A DNA stretch of 64,000 bases from CAYJAB01 sp964368305 (lineage in GTDB: Bacteria > Bacillota_I > Bacilli_A > Erysipelotrichales > Erysipelotrichaceae): positions 1-64,000 of the forward strand of contig CAYJAB010000002.1 in assembly GCA_964368305.1 (NCBI GenBank), given 5' to 3'. Numbering within the stretch: position 1 is the stretch's first letter; every line of letters starts with the position of its first letter. This document shows, in pieces, positions 34,192 through 43,162 of the stretch. Made by a program: the position numbers and the translations under genes. The notes under the pieces were generated by a model. That model searched no databases, was not told the DNA's origin, and saw only the letters and a list, made by a program, of their open reading frames with translations.

Positions 34192-35207
34192 TGAAAAAAA
34201 TTGGTTTGTTAGGAGGGAGTTTTGATCCGATTCATTTTGGTCACTTACAAGTTGCAAAGCATGCAAAAAAGGCTCTATGTTTAGATGAGGTTTGGTTTGT
34301 AGTTTCTAAGAAAACCCCTTTGAAAGATCGTGAGTTAACATCGTTTAATGATCGAGTTTCTATGGTAAAGCTTGCGATAAAACCGTATCGTAAATTTAAA
34401 GTATGCACAATTGAAAACCAATTAGGAGAAACATCTTATACAATCGATACAATAAATATTTTACTTAAAAAATATCCAGCTTATAACTTTAAGTTTTTAA
34501 TTGGAGATGACTTATATTTAGGTTTAAATAAATGGAAAAACATTGATGAATTAAGAAGTAAAATTGAATTTGTAGTCATGAATCGCAGTGGATTAAAAGT
34601 GAAGAATGATCAAAGTATAGCGATGGATATTCACCCTGCAAGTAGTACACTTGTAAGGAAGGGTGAATTTAAATATTTACCTAAAAGTGTTGTTAGATAT
34701 ATTAACAATAAGGGGTTGTATTACGATGAGATTGCTTCTTCAAATTTGTCATTAAAAAGATACGAACATACCGTTTCAGTAGCGAAATTATGTTTGTCTT
34801 TAGCAAAAACGCATCACTTAGATGAAACATGTGCTTATATATCAGCAATGTTGCATGATATTTCAAAAGAAGTTGATAAGGATGTTTTAAAAGCACATGT
34901 AGTGCATTTTGACACAAAGTGTTTAGATATGCCTGTAGCTTTTTATCACGCTTATTTGGCTTCTTATTTCGCTGTAAGCAAGTATTATATTTTTGATAAG
35001 AGAATAAGAAGAGCAATTTATCATCATGTAGATGGAAAGCATAGCAGTGACTATAGTAAGATTCTTTATATCGCAGATAAGATTGATCCTACAAGAGGAT
35101 ATAATACAGATGTAGAATTGAAACTGGCTTATAAAAATTTAAGTCAAGCAGTTGAGTATATTCAAGAAAAACAAAAAGAATATTTAATGAAAGATGGAGT
35201 AATTTAA
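34191..35207 (+). CDS. nadD: Fused NadD nicotinate-nucleotide adenylyltransferase / YqeK HD phosphohydrolase
   Basis: The protein is 338 aa in one frame. Residues 1-185 are NadD, with LGGSFDPIHFGHLQVA (nucleotidyltransferase HxGH), KFLIGDDLYLGL and the SSTLVR motif. They convert nicotinate mononucleotide to deamido-NAD. Residues ~190-330 are YqeK, an HD hydrolase (KRYEHTVSVAKLC, MLHDISKEVD, YHHVDGKHSS, YIADKIDPTRGY), whose relatives cleave Ap4A symmetrically. In bacilli these are adjacent separate genes; here they form a single chain. It lies between yhbY and rsfS in the conserved order. Confidence 0.93.
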   Translation: MKKIGLLGGSFDPIHFGHLQVAKHAKKALCLDEVWFVVSKKTPLKDRELTSFNDRVSMVKLAIKPYRKFKVCTIENQLGETSYTIDTINILLKKYPAYNFKFLIGDDLYLGLNKWKNIDELRSKIEFVVMNRSGLKVKNDQSIAMDIHPASSTLVRKGEFKYLPKSVVRYINNKGLYYDEIASSNLSLKRYEHTVSVAKLCLSLAKTHHLDETCAYISAMLHDISKEVDKDVLKAHVVHFDTKCLDMPVAFYHAYLASYFAVSKYYIFDKRIRRAIYHHVDGKHSSDYSKILYIADKIDPTRGYNTDVELKLAYKNLSQAVEYIQEKQKEYLMKDGVI

Positions 35208-35208
35208 A

Positions 35209-35517
35209 ATGGAATTAAAAGAACTTATACTAAACGCAATTGATGCGAAAATGGGAGTAAATCCTGTTGTGATTAATATGGAAAATCGTTCAGTTTTTTG
35301 CGATTATTTTATTATTTGTACTGCATCTAGTTTAAGACAAACAAATGCAATTGCAGATCATATTGAGTTTGAAGTAAAGCAAGCAGGATATACAATAGGT
35401 CATATTGAAGGAGCAGATGGTTCAGGATGGCTTCTTATGGATTTAGGCGAGATAATTGTGCATATATTTACAGAAGAAACACGTGATTTTTATGCACTAG
35501 AAAAATTGTGGTTTTAG
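35209..35517 (+). CDS. rsfS: Ribosome silencing factor RsfS
   Basis: The protein is 102 aa, near normal length for RsfS (Iojap/YqeL). Signatures are CDYFIICTASSLRQTNAIADHIEFEV, GHIEGADGSGWLLMDLGEIIVHIFTEETRDFYALEKLW. It binds uL14 on the 50S subunit and blocks joining with 30S when nutrients are scarce. It begins one base after the nadD-yqeK stop. Confidence 0.96.
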   Translation: MELKELILNAIDAKMGVNPVVINMENRSVFCDYFIICTASSLRQTNAIADHIEFEVKQAGYTIGHIEGADGSGWLLMDLGEIIVHIFTEETRDFYALEKLWF

Positions 35518-35520
35518 AAT

Positions 35521-36222
35521 ATGAGTAACCAATATACAGTATTGGCGCCATATTATGATGCGCTTGTAAAAGATGAAACTGCAACAAAACATTGGGTGGA
35601 GTTTACAAAAAAACATATTATTAAAAAAAATATATTAGAATTAGCGTGTGGCAGTGCAGAGATTACATGCGCATTACATAAAGAAGGGTATAATATGTTT
35701 GCTACTGATATTTCAAGTGAAATGATAGGTGTAGCAAAAGAAAAAAATCCTGAGATTCATTTTGAAGTTATGGATATGTTGAATATTCAAACAAATTCTA
35801 AATTTGATGGAATTATATGTTTTTGTGATAGTTTCAACTATATGAATTCAATTGATGAAGTTAAACAATTTATTGGTGGATGTTTAGATAAATTAGAAAA
35901 AAATGGAGCATTATTATTTGATATGCATACGGTAGATAGACTTTCAGAATTTGAAGATGAATTTTTTGAAGAAGGACAAATTGAGGATGTGCAATACCAG
36001 TGGTCTATATCAAGTGAAGAAAATAGAGTATTACATAGTTTTCATTTTTGGAAAGATGAACAAGTATTCACAGAACAACACATTCAAACGGTGTTTAGTA
36101 TCGAAGAGATAAATGATGTTTTAAAAAATTTCAATTGTACATATGAGATATTCATGGATTATGATATTGAATTTTTATGTGAAAATGAAAAAGTATTTTA
36201 TGTAATAAAAAAAGGAGAATAA
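35521..36222 (+). CDS. Class I SAM-dependent methyltransferase (YqeM-like)
   Basis: The protein is 233 aa. Its Rossmann-type methyltransferase fold has motif I ILELACGSAEITCAL (a small variation of E/DxGxGxG), motif II MFATDISSEMI, and EVMDMLNIQTNSKFDGIICFCDSFNYM. This is the gene that follows rsfS in many Firmicutes (yqeM); substrate unknown. It starts 3 nt after rsfS, and the next gene starts 2 nt after its stop. Confidence 0.88.
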   Translation: MSNQYTVLAPYYDALVKDETATKHWVEFTKKHIIKKNILELACGSAEITCALHKEGYNMFATDISSEMIGVAKEKNPEIHFEVMDMLNIQTNSKFDGIICFCDSFNYMNSIDEVKQFIGGCLDKLEKNGALLFDMHTVDRLSEFEDEFFEEGQIEDVQYQWSISSEENRVLHSFHFWKDEQVFTEQHIQTVFSIEEINDVLKNFNCTYEIFMDYDIEFLCENEKVFYVIKKGE

Positions 36223-36224
36223 AT

Positions 36225-36917
36225 ATGATAGCAATTATTGGAGCGATGCAAGAGGAAGTAAATGAAATGCTTGCGCTTGTTGAAGCGTATCAAGAAGTAA
36301 AAAAACACAATGTAACTTTTTATGAAGCAAAAATTCATCAAAAAGATGTAGTTATTGTATTATCGGGAATAGGGAAAGTAAATGCAGCGATTTCTACGAC
36401 TGTATTGTTACAAAGTTACCCAATCAAGCATGTGATTAATATTGGAACAGCAGGTGGTTTAAAAGAAGATGAAAATGAACTTGATATTATTGTATCAACA
36501 AAAGTTGCACAATTTGATATTGATGTTCCTGGTGAAAATTGGGTAAGAAGTTTTTCAAATGACAAATTAACATATGCGTGTGATTCAAAATTAGTTGAAC
36601 TTACAAAAGATATATTAAGTGATATGACTGACTCTCGTGTATTTACAGGACCTATTGTAACGAGTGATATGTTTATATATCAAAAAGAACAAGTACAGTT
36701 AATACAAACGTATTATCCAGAGGCACTATGTGCAGAGATGGAGGCAGGTGCAGTCGCACAAGTTTGTCGTCATTTTAATACTCCATTTATTGTAGTTAGA
36801 TCATTAAGTGATATTACGATTAAAGAGGATAATCATTTATCGTTTGATGAATATATTGTACTAGCAAGTAAAAGAAGTGCTAAACTTTGTAGTGAATTTG
36901 TAAAAAGAATAGGGTAG
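36225..36917 (+). CDS. mtnN: 5'-methylthioadenosine/S-adenosylhomocysteine nucleosidase
   Basis: The protein is 230 aa, the usual MTAN length. Signatures include IAIIGAMQEEV, the catalytic-base region GIGKVNAAISTTVLL, VINIGTAGGL, ALCAEMEAGAVAQVC (ribose-binding Met-Glu) and FIVVRSLSDI (catalytic Asp). It hydrolyses MTA and SAH to adenine plus the thioribosyl products, which suits its place after a SAM-dependent methyltransferase. RBS AAAGGAG inside the end of the preceding gene. Confidence 0.95.
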   Translation: MIAIIGAMQEEVNEMLALVEAYQEVKKHNVTFYEAKIHQKDVVIVLSGIGKVNAAISTTVLLQSYPIKHVINIGTAGGLKEDENELDIIVSTKVAQFDIDVPGENWVRSFSNDKLTYACDSKLVELTKDILSDMTDSRVFTGPIVTSDMFIYQKEQVQLIQTYYPEALCAEMEAGAVAQVCRHFNTPFIVVRSLSDITIKEDNHLSFDEYIVLASKRSAKLCSEFVKRIG

Positions 36918-36921
36918 TATT

Positions 36922-37527
36922 ATGGATGAAATTACAAAATTTATTGATTTAATATCAAGTGTTGAATTTTGGACTGAGTTAATAGAAGGGTTCAGATTTT
37001 TAGGGCCGATTGCTCCGATTTTCTTAACAATGATTGAGGCATTTGTACCTGTATTACCACTTGTCGCAATTGTGGCTTTCAATGTTGTGTCTTATGGTGT
37101 GTTTTTAGGATTTTTATATTCGTGGATTGGTGCATTGATAGGGAGTGTAATTGTATTTTCTGTAGTAAGAGCTCTATCAAAAACAGTGGTTATTCATAAA
37201 TTAATAAGAGGAGAAAGAATTCAAAAACTTTTAAATTGGGTTGCGAATCAAAGTGTAGTGACTTTATTTATATTGGCATCACTTCCAGTTACACCAAGTT
37301 CACTGTTGAATGTAAGTTTTGGTTTATCTTCATTTTCAACAAAGAAATTTATTATGACGATTGCTTTAGCAAAATCAATAATGATCTTACTTCTATCTAT
37401 TTTTGGAGAAGCGGTTGTAAAGAGTTTTGAAAATCCTTTATACATTATTATTGTTTTGGGATTAATTGCGTTGTCGATGTATGCAAAGAAGTTAGTTGAT
37501 AAAAAAAGTAATATAAATAAATTATAA
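36922..37527 (+). CDS. VTT/TVP38-TMEM64 (DedA-like) membrane protein
   Basis: The protein is 201 aa with about five hydrophobic segments. The VTT core has re-entrant loop features FLTMIEAFVPVLPLVAIVAFN near residues 34-54 and LASLPVTPSSLLNVSFGLSS near 116-135. The F/Y-x-x-x-(R/K) and Pro-rich loop are typical of DedA/YqeD-type flippases. Family members help recycle undecaprenyl phosphate or other lipids. It is the last gene of the yqeG operon, ending at a convergent terminator. Confidence 0.82.
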   Translation: MDEITKFIDLISSVEFWTELIEGFRFLGPIAPIFLTMIEAFVPVLPLVAIVAFNVVSYGVFLGFLYSWIGALIGSVIVFSVVRALSKTVVIHKLIRGERIQKLLNWVANQSVVTLFILASLPVTPSSLLNVSFGLSSFSTKKFIMTIALAKSIMILLLSIFGEAVVKSFENPLYIIIVLGLIALSMYAKKLVDKKSNINKL

Positions 37528-37530
37528 AAA

Positions 37531-37556
37531 AAACACTTCATTTGAAGTGTTTTATC
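37531..37556. terminator. Bidirectional terminator
   Basis: AAACACTTC / GAAGTGTTT (37531-37539 / 37544-37552), 4-nt loop, with A-run to the left and T-rich right side, between convergent genes. Confidence 0.8.
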
Positions 37557-38070
37557 TTGATTTAGATAATGGAACAATACCTTCATACAAATTATGAGAT
37601 CTTAGCCATGTTCTTAAATCATCTATGTCATATGGATTTTCATAATCCCAAGCTAAAATTGATGTGACAGTAATGTTACCATCTGTGCTATCAATTGCTA
37701 CAAAAGCAGGGTAAGAATCAATTCCCCATTTTTGTACAGTACGTGTCTGACTACTTGTTGCATCAGCCATTTCTACATATTGAAGCGCATCGATTGATTC
37801 AATTTTTGCCTCATCAAGTATAATGTTATAAATGTTATCTTGCACATATAGGCAGTCATTACTGTTTTTATCTGTAAAGATGAAATAATGTATTGTTTGA
37901 TTTTCTAAAATATAATCCTCAATATTTGAACTGTTCAAATAAGATGCAGCAACATTTTCTACAAGATTCATTGACATAGGTGCATGTTTTGGTTTTGTAA
38001 GACTATATAGTGATACTATTGAAAGTACGATACATATTGTGATAATAAATACTAAACTTTTTTTGTTCAT
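37552..38070 (-). CDS. Membrane-anchored thioredoxin-like protein lacking CxxC
   Basis: The protein is 172 aa. An N-terminal hydrophobic helix (residues 6-24) anchors an extracytoplasmic domain with thioredoxin-fold features: strand HYFIFTDKNSNDC, then a helix, and a cis-Pro-like SYPAFVAID (Pro121). Where thioredoxins carry CxxC there is only one Cys (C73 in SNDCLYV). A one-Cys redox or binding role is possible. RBS AAAGGAGA before ATG 38070. It is divergent from dnaD. Family uncertain. Confidence 0.6.
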   Translation of the reverse strand: MNKKSLVFIITICIVLSIVSLYSLTKPKHAPMSMNLVENVAASYLNSSNIEDYILENQTIHYFIFTDKNSNDCLYVQDNIYNIILDEAKIESIDALQYVEMADATSSQTRTVQKWGIDSYPAFVAIDSTDGNITVTSILAWDYENPYDIDDLRTWLRSHNLYEGIVPLSKSR

Positions 38071-38087
38071 ATAATCTCCTTTTAGGG

Positions 38088-38093
38088 TATAAT
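38088..38093 (+). promoter_or_regulatory. Candidate -10 for dnaD-nth
   Basis: A consensus TATAAT 60 nt upstream of dnaD in the divergent gap. No clear -35. Confidence 0.4.
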
Positions 38094-38152
38094 AATAACA
38101 TGGAATTTATATTTTTGCAAATTGTGAAAAAATGATAAAAGGTGGAGGGTAT

Positions 38153-38647
38153 ATGGAGTGGTATAAACAAAATCATATTAGAAGAGACATTTGGATTATG
38201 GAGCACTTTAAAGACCTTGAGTTGTCGATGCAAGAATTGCATATTGTCTTGTATATTGAGTTTTTAAATTCAATACAAAAACAAGTTACGTTACCGTTGT
38301 TAAGTGAATATAGTAAGCTTGATTTATATACTGTGGACAGTATTTTAAATACTTTAATGGAAAAAAAATATCTTATAATTTCAAAAAAAGAAAATAAAAT
38401 TGGATTTGAAATTGATGGGATTTTTATGGATAGTAAACCTGATACTGTAATAAAAGATTTATTTGATTTATATGAACATGAGTTTAAACGTCCTTTAAGT
38501 CAAAATGAGATGATGATGTTGAGTGATTGGAGAAAAAAATATGATGAAAAAGATATTGTGAATGCACTTCGTGAGGCAAGTATCTTAAAAAAATTAAACT
38601 TTAATTATATCGATCGTATTTTGATAAATAATTATGAGAAAAAATAA
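38153..38647 (+). CDS. dnaD: DnaD-family primosomal protein
   Basis: The protein is 164 aa from ATG 38153, preceded by GGTGGAGGG; ATG 38132 in the same frame lies upstream of that site. The N-terminal winged-helix DDBH1 region covers about residues 1-85. The DDBH2 domain contains FDLYEHEFKRPLSQNEMMMLSDWRKKY and INNALREA-like IVNALREASILKKLNFNYIDRIL, the classic DnaD C-terminal signature. It is shorter than B. subtilis DnaD (about 230 aa), mainly lacking a long tail. Loads the replicative helicase with DnaB/DnaI. It overlaps nth by 14 nt, the same dnaD-nth pair as in bacilli. Confidence 0.88.
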   Translation: MEWYKQNHIRRDIWIMEHFKDLELSMQELHIVLYIEFLNSIQKQVTLPLLSEYSKLDLYTVDSILNTLMEKKYLIISKKENKIGFEIDGIFMDSKPDTVIKDLFDLYEHEFKRPLSQNEMMMLSDWRKKYDEKDIVNALREASILKKLNFNYIDRILINNYEKK

Positions 38648-39281
38648 GTGTGATTTAATATTAGAAAATCTTTTTGAACTATTCCCAGATGCAAAGTGTG
38701 AATTGAATTATGAAAATTTATATCAATTAGTTTGTGCTGTAATGCTATCTGCTCAAACGACAGATGTTGCTGTAAATAAGATTACTGTAGATTTATTTAC
38801 TAAGTATCCTACTGTAAATGATCTTGCGAAAGCGGATATAGTAGATATAGAAAACTGTATTAAAAGATTGGGGTTGTATCGTAATAAAGCGCAGAGTCTT
38901 AAGAAGTTTGCGAATCAAGTATTAATAGAGTTTAATGGTATTATTCCAGATACAATGGAAGGACTTACTTGCTTAGCGGGGGTTGGAAGAAAAACCGCAA
39001 ATGTAATTTTATCAGAATATTTTAATATAAATAGAATTGCAGTTGATACGCATGTCGAACGTATTAGCAAAAGATTAGGATTTGCAAAAAAAGAGGATAC
39101 AGTGCTAGAGGTTGAAAAGAAGCTTATGAAGCAAATTGATGAGAGTCTTTGGACAAAGACACATCATACATTTATCTTTTTTGGAAGATATTTGTGCAAG
39201 GCACGTAACCCTTTATGTAATCAGTGTAATGTGAAAGACTATTGTAAAGAAAGTAAGACAATAAAAAATAGAGTAATATAA
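38634..39281 (+). CDS. nth: Endonuclease III
   Basis: The protein is 215 aa. It is a DNA N-glycosylase/AP lyase for oxidised pyrimidines. The helix-hairpin-helix reads LTCLAGVGRKTANVIL (catalytic Lys) followed by AVDTHVERISKRLG (catalytic Asp). The C-terminal [4Fe-4S] cluster motif is CKARNPLCNQCNVKDYC (C-x6-C-x2-C-x5-C). ATG 38634 lies inside the dnaD 3' end. Confidence 0.96.
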   Translation: MRKNKCDLILENLFELFPDAKCELNYENLYQLVCAVMLSAQTTDVAVNKITVDLFTKYPTVNDLAKADIVDIENCIKRLGLYRNKAQSLKKFANQVLIEFNGIIPDTMEGLTCLAGVGRKTANVILSEYFNINRIAVDTHVERISKRLGFAKKEDTVLEVEKKLMKQIDESLWTKTHHTFIFFGRYLCKARNPLCNQCNVKDYCKESKTIKNRVI

Positions 39282-39309
39282 TTGTTTGCGATAAAATTAT
39301 GTAACAGAA

Positions 39310-39336
39310 AAACGGCCAATAATGGCCGTTTCTTTT
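39310..39336. terminator. Bidirectional terminator between nth and ponA
   Basis: A 9-bp GC-rich stem (39310-39318 / 39323-39331) with an ATAA loop has T-rich sequence on both outer sides, between convergent genes. Confidence 0.85.
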
Positions 39337-42300
39337 TATACTATTTTAGCAATATCTGATTTTGCTGTAGAAACAATCGTATTGATTTGATCTACTGTTG
39401 ATGCATTTGTAACATTTGTTTTAGCTGTATTAATAATTGATTGAGCTTGTACTAATTTATCATCAGTAAATGAAGTTAAGTCAATTGCATCTAATTCTGC
39501 GATAGCACTGGTTTTTGCTAATTCTAAAGTATTATCTACTTTAGTCACTACAGTAATATTTTTAACTTGTGACAACAATAATGTTTCACTTGGGTTATAA
39601 ATTTTACCATCAATTTTATAATTTACAAATTCTTTACCATCTCCTTCAACACTAGAAGTAATGCCATATTTTGAAGCAAATGCAGCGAAATCAGCATATG
39701 CTGGTAGAGTAATTGTAATATCCTTGTTATAAGTTACGACAACATTTGATTGTAAATCTTTGATAACTTGTTGTGTACCCATGATATTTGATCCATTTGC
39801 AGTAATACTGATGACTTTACCAATTTCATCAACTGTATAAGAGCCACTGTTTTCTGCAAATGTCCACGTTGTTAAACCATAATCTGTAATGAATTTGTCT
39901 ATTTCAGTTTTTGTGGCAGCCGATGGAATAGAGACTTCATATTCACTTGTGTCAATCAGTGTACAAATTTCATTTGATTTTGCTATATTGCTTTCATATG
40001 CGAAATATCCACATACTTTTACACTTTTTCCTAAACTGTTTGGAAGTAAGTGAGTGGCAATTGAATCAGTTGTTGAAACAGATGTAACATATTGATCAGC
40101 TACATAAATATCTGCCTTATAACGAACAGGTCCATAAACCCATGTTGGATGATATAGAAGTTTACCAAATGCTTCATAATATTTTCCACCAACTTCAATT
40201 GATAGATCAATTGTTCCATCGCTACTGTGTAGCATAGAAGGGTCAGGATAACTTGACCAATTCATTTGAATATTAATTCCATTACCACTTGTAGTTGCGT
40301 TTGATGTAAATGAACTTAATCCATGTAATGAAATAGGTTGCATTGTTCCTAACGCTGCATTGTCTTTATTGATTAGACCGGTTGTGATTAAATCTGGGTT
40401 CATACCTTCAAGTGGCGCAACGTATGGGAAGACACCAAGTGTATGTGTGATTTCTGTAACACCACTTGGACGAGGAATCTTGTTGTCAAATTCTTCATCT
40501 TTATGGATGACATCAAGTAACATTGAATTGATTTTTCCATTAATATTCATACGAGATTTTTCATTAGTGAAGTATGTTCCTGCATCTTTGACTGCTTTAT
40601 CATATCCAATCCATACAGTAGATGTATATTTACTACTACTTGCAACAGACCATTTATCTTTTGCTGCTCCAATTGGAATGTTATATTCTACACCTGAATC
40701 TCCATAATCTGAAGTTCCAGTTTTTGCGAATACATCATAACTTCTATCTAATAGTTGCATATAGTTTGCATAGTTTGTACTAACATTTTGTTCTTCTAGT
40801 ACACTTACAAGATATGCAGATTCCTCAGAGATTACTTGAACTGGTGTCTTACTAACAACGTAAGGTTCAGAACCGTCTTTGAATTCAATTCTAGATACTG
40901 TATGTGGTTCAATATAAACACCACCATTGATCATTGCAGCATGTGCTGCAGTTAATTCTACTGGAGTAACTGTAAAGTTAGATCCACCGATTGCATATCC
41001 TAAGTCAAAATTATCTTTTGTGACTTCATTAAATCCTAAAGAATTTAAATATTGAATAATTCCATCCGCTCCAATTTTATCAGAGATTTGTTCTAATGTT
41101 GAATAAGCAGGGGTATTCAATGAAACACCCATTGCATAAGGAAGTGTAACTTCACCTGCATATGTTCTACTAAAGTTTTGTAAGACTTTTGTTGTTCCAC
41201 GATATGCGATAGGCGCATCCATTACAACATGATCTGTAGCCCATCCTAAATATTCAAATGCCAATGCGTAAGATAAGAATGGTTTCACTGCAGAACCAGG
41301 TTGTTTTCGCATCTCTGTTGCACGGTTAAATCCTTTTGAGACAATATCACCACGCCCACCACCGATACCGATGATTTCACCTGTTTGATTGTTCATTGAA
41401 ACAATTGAAACTTGCATTAATTCATCTGGGAATTTAATATCAGTTTCGCCATTTTGAATTGCATCAATTGTATTTTGAACATCCACATCCATATGTGTAT
41501 AGATGTTCATTGGTGTGACATAAGGATCTTCACCTGTTAACTCAATAACTTCTGAAACAACTGTATTTACATATCCAAGATATGGTGTGTTCTCTCCATT
41601 TGAGATATTTCCAACTAACATATCCTCAACTTTGATTGATTTTGCTAAGTTTGATTCAGTTTCAGTAATATACCCATGGTAAACCATAAGATTTAACACT
41701 TCGTTACGACGTGTTGTCGCGTTGTCTAAATTATTAATAGGGCTGTAAGTACCTGGAGCATTAACAATACCAGCTAACAAAGCACTTTCAGATAATGTTA
41801 ATTCGGAAACACTTTTCCCAAAGAAGTATTCAGCACTTCCGGCAATACCACGATTGTTTCCAGCACCGAAGTTAATCATGTTTAAATATAATTCTAAAAT
41901 TCTTTGTTTATTCGTGATTTTTTCAAGTTCAATTGCTCCATAAATATCTTGTAATTTACGATCAATTGACTTATCAGGTGTACTGATAGCATTTTTTACA
42001 AGTTGCATTGTGATGGTAGATCCACCTTCAGCAAATGACATTGTTTGTAAGTTGACCATTGCTGCTTTTGTAAAACGAGGGATATCAAATCCGTTGTGTG
42101 TAAAAAAGCGAGAGTCTTCAATAGATACAAATGCATCAATAACAGTTTGAGGTAAATCATTGTATGAAATATTTTCACGTAAATCATATCCTAAATCTGC
42201 AATTACAGTACCGTCTGCAGCATATATTTTGCTTGATTCAATACTCTCAAAAAGATCCATTGTGATATCAGGAACACGGTCAATAACTGTTTTAACATAA

Positions 42301-42461
42301 AACAATCCTGCACAGCCTACTGTGATAATAAAAATGATAACACCAAGAAGAATTTTATCAAATAAAGCTCTTTTTTGTTCCTTTGTTTTGGGTGTTTTAG
42401 CTTTTTTCTCGTTGTTATTTGGGTCCTTTTTAGTTGGTAAGTTAATCTTTATTTTTTTCAT
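39336..42461 (-). CDS. ponA: Bifunctional class A penicillin-binding protein (PBP1A/1B-like) with long C-terminal extension
   Basis: The protein is 1041 aa from ATG 42461, 7 nt after GGAG; the ATG at 42467 is only 1 nt from it. After a Lys-rich cytoplasmic tail and one transmembrane helix (about 37-60) comes a GT51 domain (VSIEDSRFFTHNGFD, EGGSTITMQLVKN). The transpeptidase follows with PGSAVKPF (SxxK), SLN (SxN) and AKTGTSDY (KTG). The last ~350 residues are an extension: Thr/Ser-rich beta-type modules and a terminal helical segment reminiscent of FIVAR repeats. Extracytoplasmic cell-wall synthase. It overlaps recU by 20 nt, the same pair as recU-ponA in B. subtilis. Confidence 0.93.
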   Translation of the reverse strand: MKKIKINLPTKKDPNNNEKKAKTPKTKEQKRALFDKILLGVIIFIITVGCAGLFYVKTVIDRVPDITMDLFESIESSKIYAADGTVIADLGYDLRENISYNDLPQTVIDAFVSIEDSRFFTHNGFDIPRFTKAAMVNLQTMSFAEGGSTITMQLVKNAISTPDKSIDRKLQDIYGAIELEKITNKQRILELYLNMINFGAGNNRGIAGSAEYFFGKSVSELTLSESALLAGIVNAPGTYSPINNLDNATTRRNEVLNLMVYHGYITETESNLAKSIKVEDMLVGNISNGENTPYLGYVNTVVSEVIELTGEDPYVTPMNIYTHMDVDVQNTIDAIQNGETDIKFPDELMQVSIVSMNNQTGEIIGIGGGRGDIVSKGFNRATEMRKQPGSAVKPFLSYALAFEYLGWATDHVVMDAPIAYRGTTKVLQNFSRTYAGEVTLPYAMGVSLNTPAYSTLEQISDKIGADGIIQYLNSLGFNEVTKDNFDLGYAIGGSNFTVTPVELTAAHAAMINGGVYIEPHTVSRIEFKDGSEPYVVSKTPVQVISEESAYLVSVLEEQNVSTNYANYMQLLDRSYDVFAKTGTSDYGDSGVEYNIPIGAAKDKWSVASSSKYTSTVWIGYDKAVKDAGTYFTNEKSRMNINGKINSMLLDVIHKDEEFDNKIPRPSGVTEITHTLGVFPYVAPLEGMNPDLITTGLINKDNAALGTMQPISLHGLSSFTSNATTSGNGINIQMNWSSYPDPSMLHSSDGTIDLSIEVGGKYYEAFGKLLYHPTWVYGPVRYKADIYVADQYVTSVSTTDSIATHLLPNSLGKSVKVCGYFAYESNIAKSNEICTLIDTSEYEVSIPSAATKTEIDKFITDYGLTTWTFAENSGSYTVDEIGKVISITANGSNIMGTQQVIKDLQSNVVVTYNKDITITLPAYADFAAFASKYGITSSVEGDGKEFVNYKIDGKIYNPSETLLLSQVKNITVVTKVDNTLELAKTSAIAELDAIDLTSFTDDKLVQAQSIINTAKTNVTNASTVDQINTIVSTAKSDIAKIV

Positions 42462-43035
42462 TTTCATACTCCTTTAAATAGAGGGCGTCTATTACCTTTA
42501 AATAATGAATAGGTGGTGTTAAAGAATAAGGAATTAAATGTGCTTCTTCTTTAAACCAACTATATGGAATAGAACGTCTTTCTCCATAATATAAACGAAT
42601 TAATTTTTCTGCTTCTACATAATATGTTTCATTATAATATTGAAACTGGATAATTACAAATGCGATACCACCATGTTTTATTACTTTTTTCATATGTTCA
42701 ACTTGATGAAGATGAATAATAGAAAAAGGAAAGGAATTTTTTGAACGTGTTTGTTTCGCTTCAAAATCAATGGCTAACCCTTTATAAACACCATTGTAGT
42801 CTGTTGTACTTGCAAGCTTGTAATATGCCTCAGTAATTTTTACAGCGCTACGCTTTGGGTAATCAACACTTACTACTTGAACAGGCGTTGGTTTTTTATG
42901 GACAACGGCTTGGTCAGTATCTAAATAATATTGGTTTGTAATATTAAGCTCACGCTCTAAATCCATCCCTCTATTTTCAGTGCTAATTTTAATTGTGTTG
43001 TTTACATTTTTTTTCTTTGTTGGATATCCTATCAT
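42442..43035 (-). CDS. recU: Holliday junction resolvase RecU
   Basis: The protein is 197 aa from ATG 43035, where MIGYP matches the MIRYP start of B. subtilis RecU, preceded by GGTGA. Signatures are NRGMDLERELNITNQYYL, AVVHKKPTPVQVV, STTDYNGVYKGLAIDFEAKQT (Asp/Glu/Gln/Lys catalytic set) and HLHQVEHMKKV. It cleaves four-way junctions during recombination and repair. It forms an operon with ponA. Confidence 0.96.
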   Translation of the reverse strand: MIGYPTKKKNVNNTIKISTENRGMDLERELNITNQYYLDTDQAVVHKKPTPVQVVSVDYPKRSAVKITEAYYKLASTTDYNGVYKGLAIDFEAKQTRSKNSFPFSIIHLHQVEHMKKVIKHGGIAFVIIQFQYYNETYYVEAEKLIRLYYGERRSIPYSWFKEEAHLIPYSLTPPIHYLKVIDALYLKEYENEKNKD

Positions 43036-43162
43036 GAAATCACCATTCATATTATATACAAATATTATAAATATTTCTATGTTTATTGTATTTTTTAAGT
43101 TTGATATCTTGCTATTTACTATATTTTTTGAGAAAATAAAAAAAGGAAATGAGGTATTTTGA

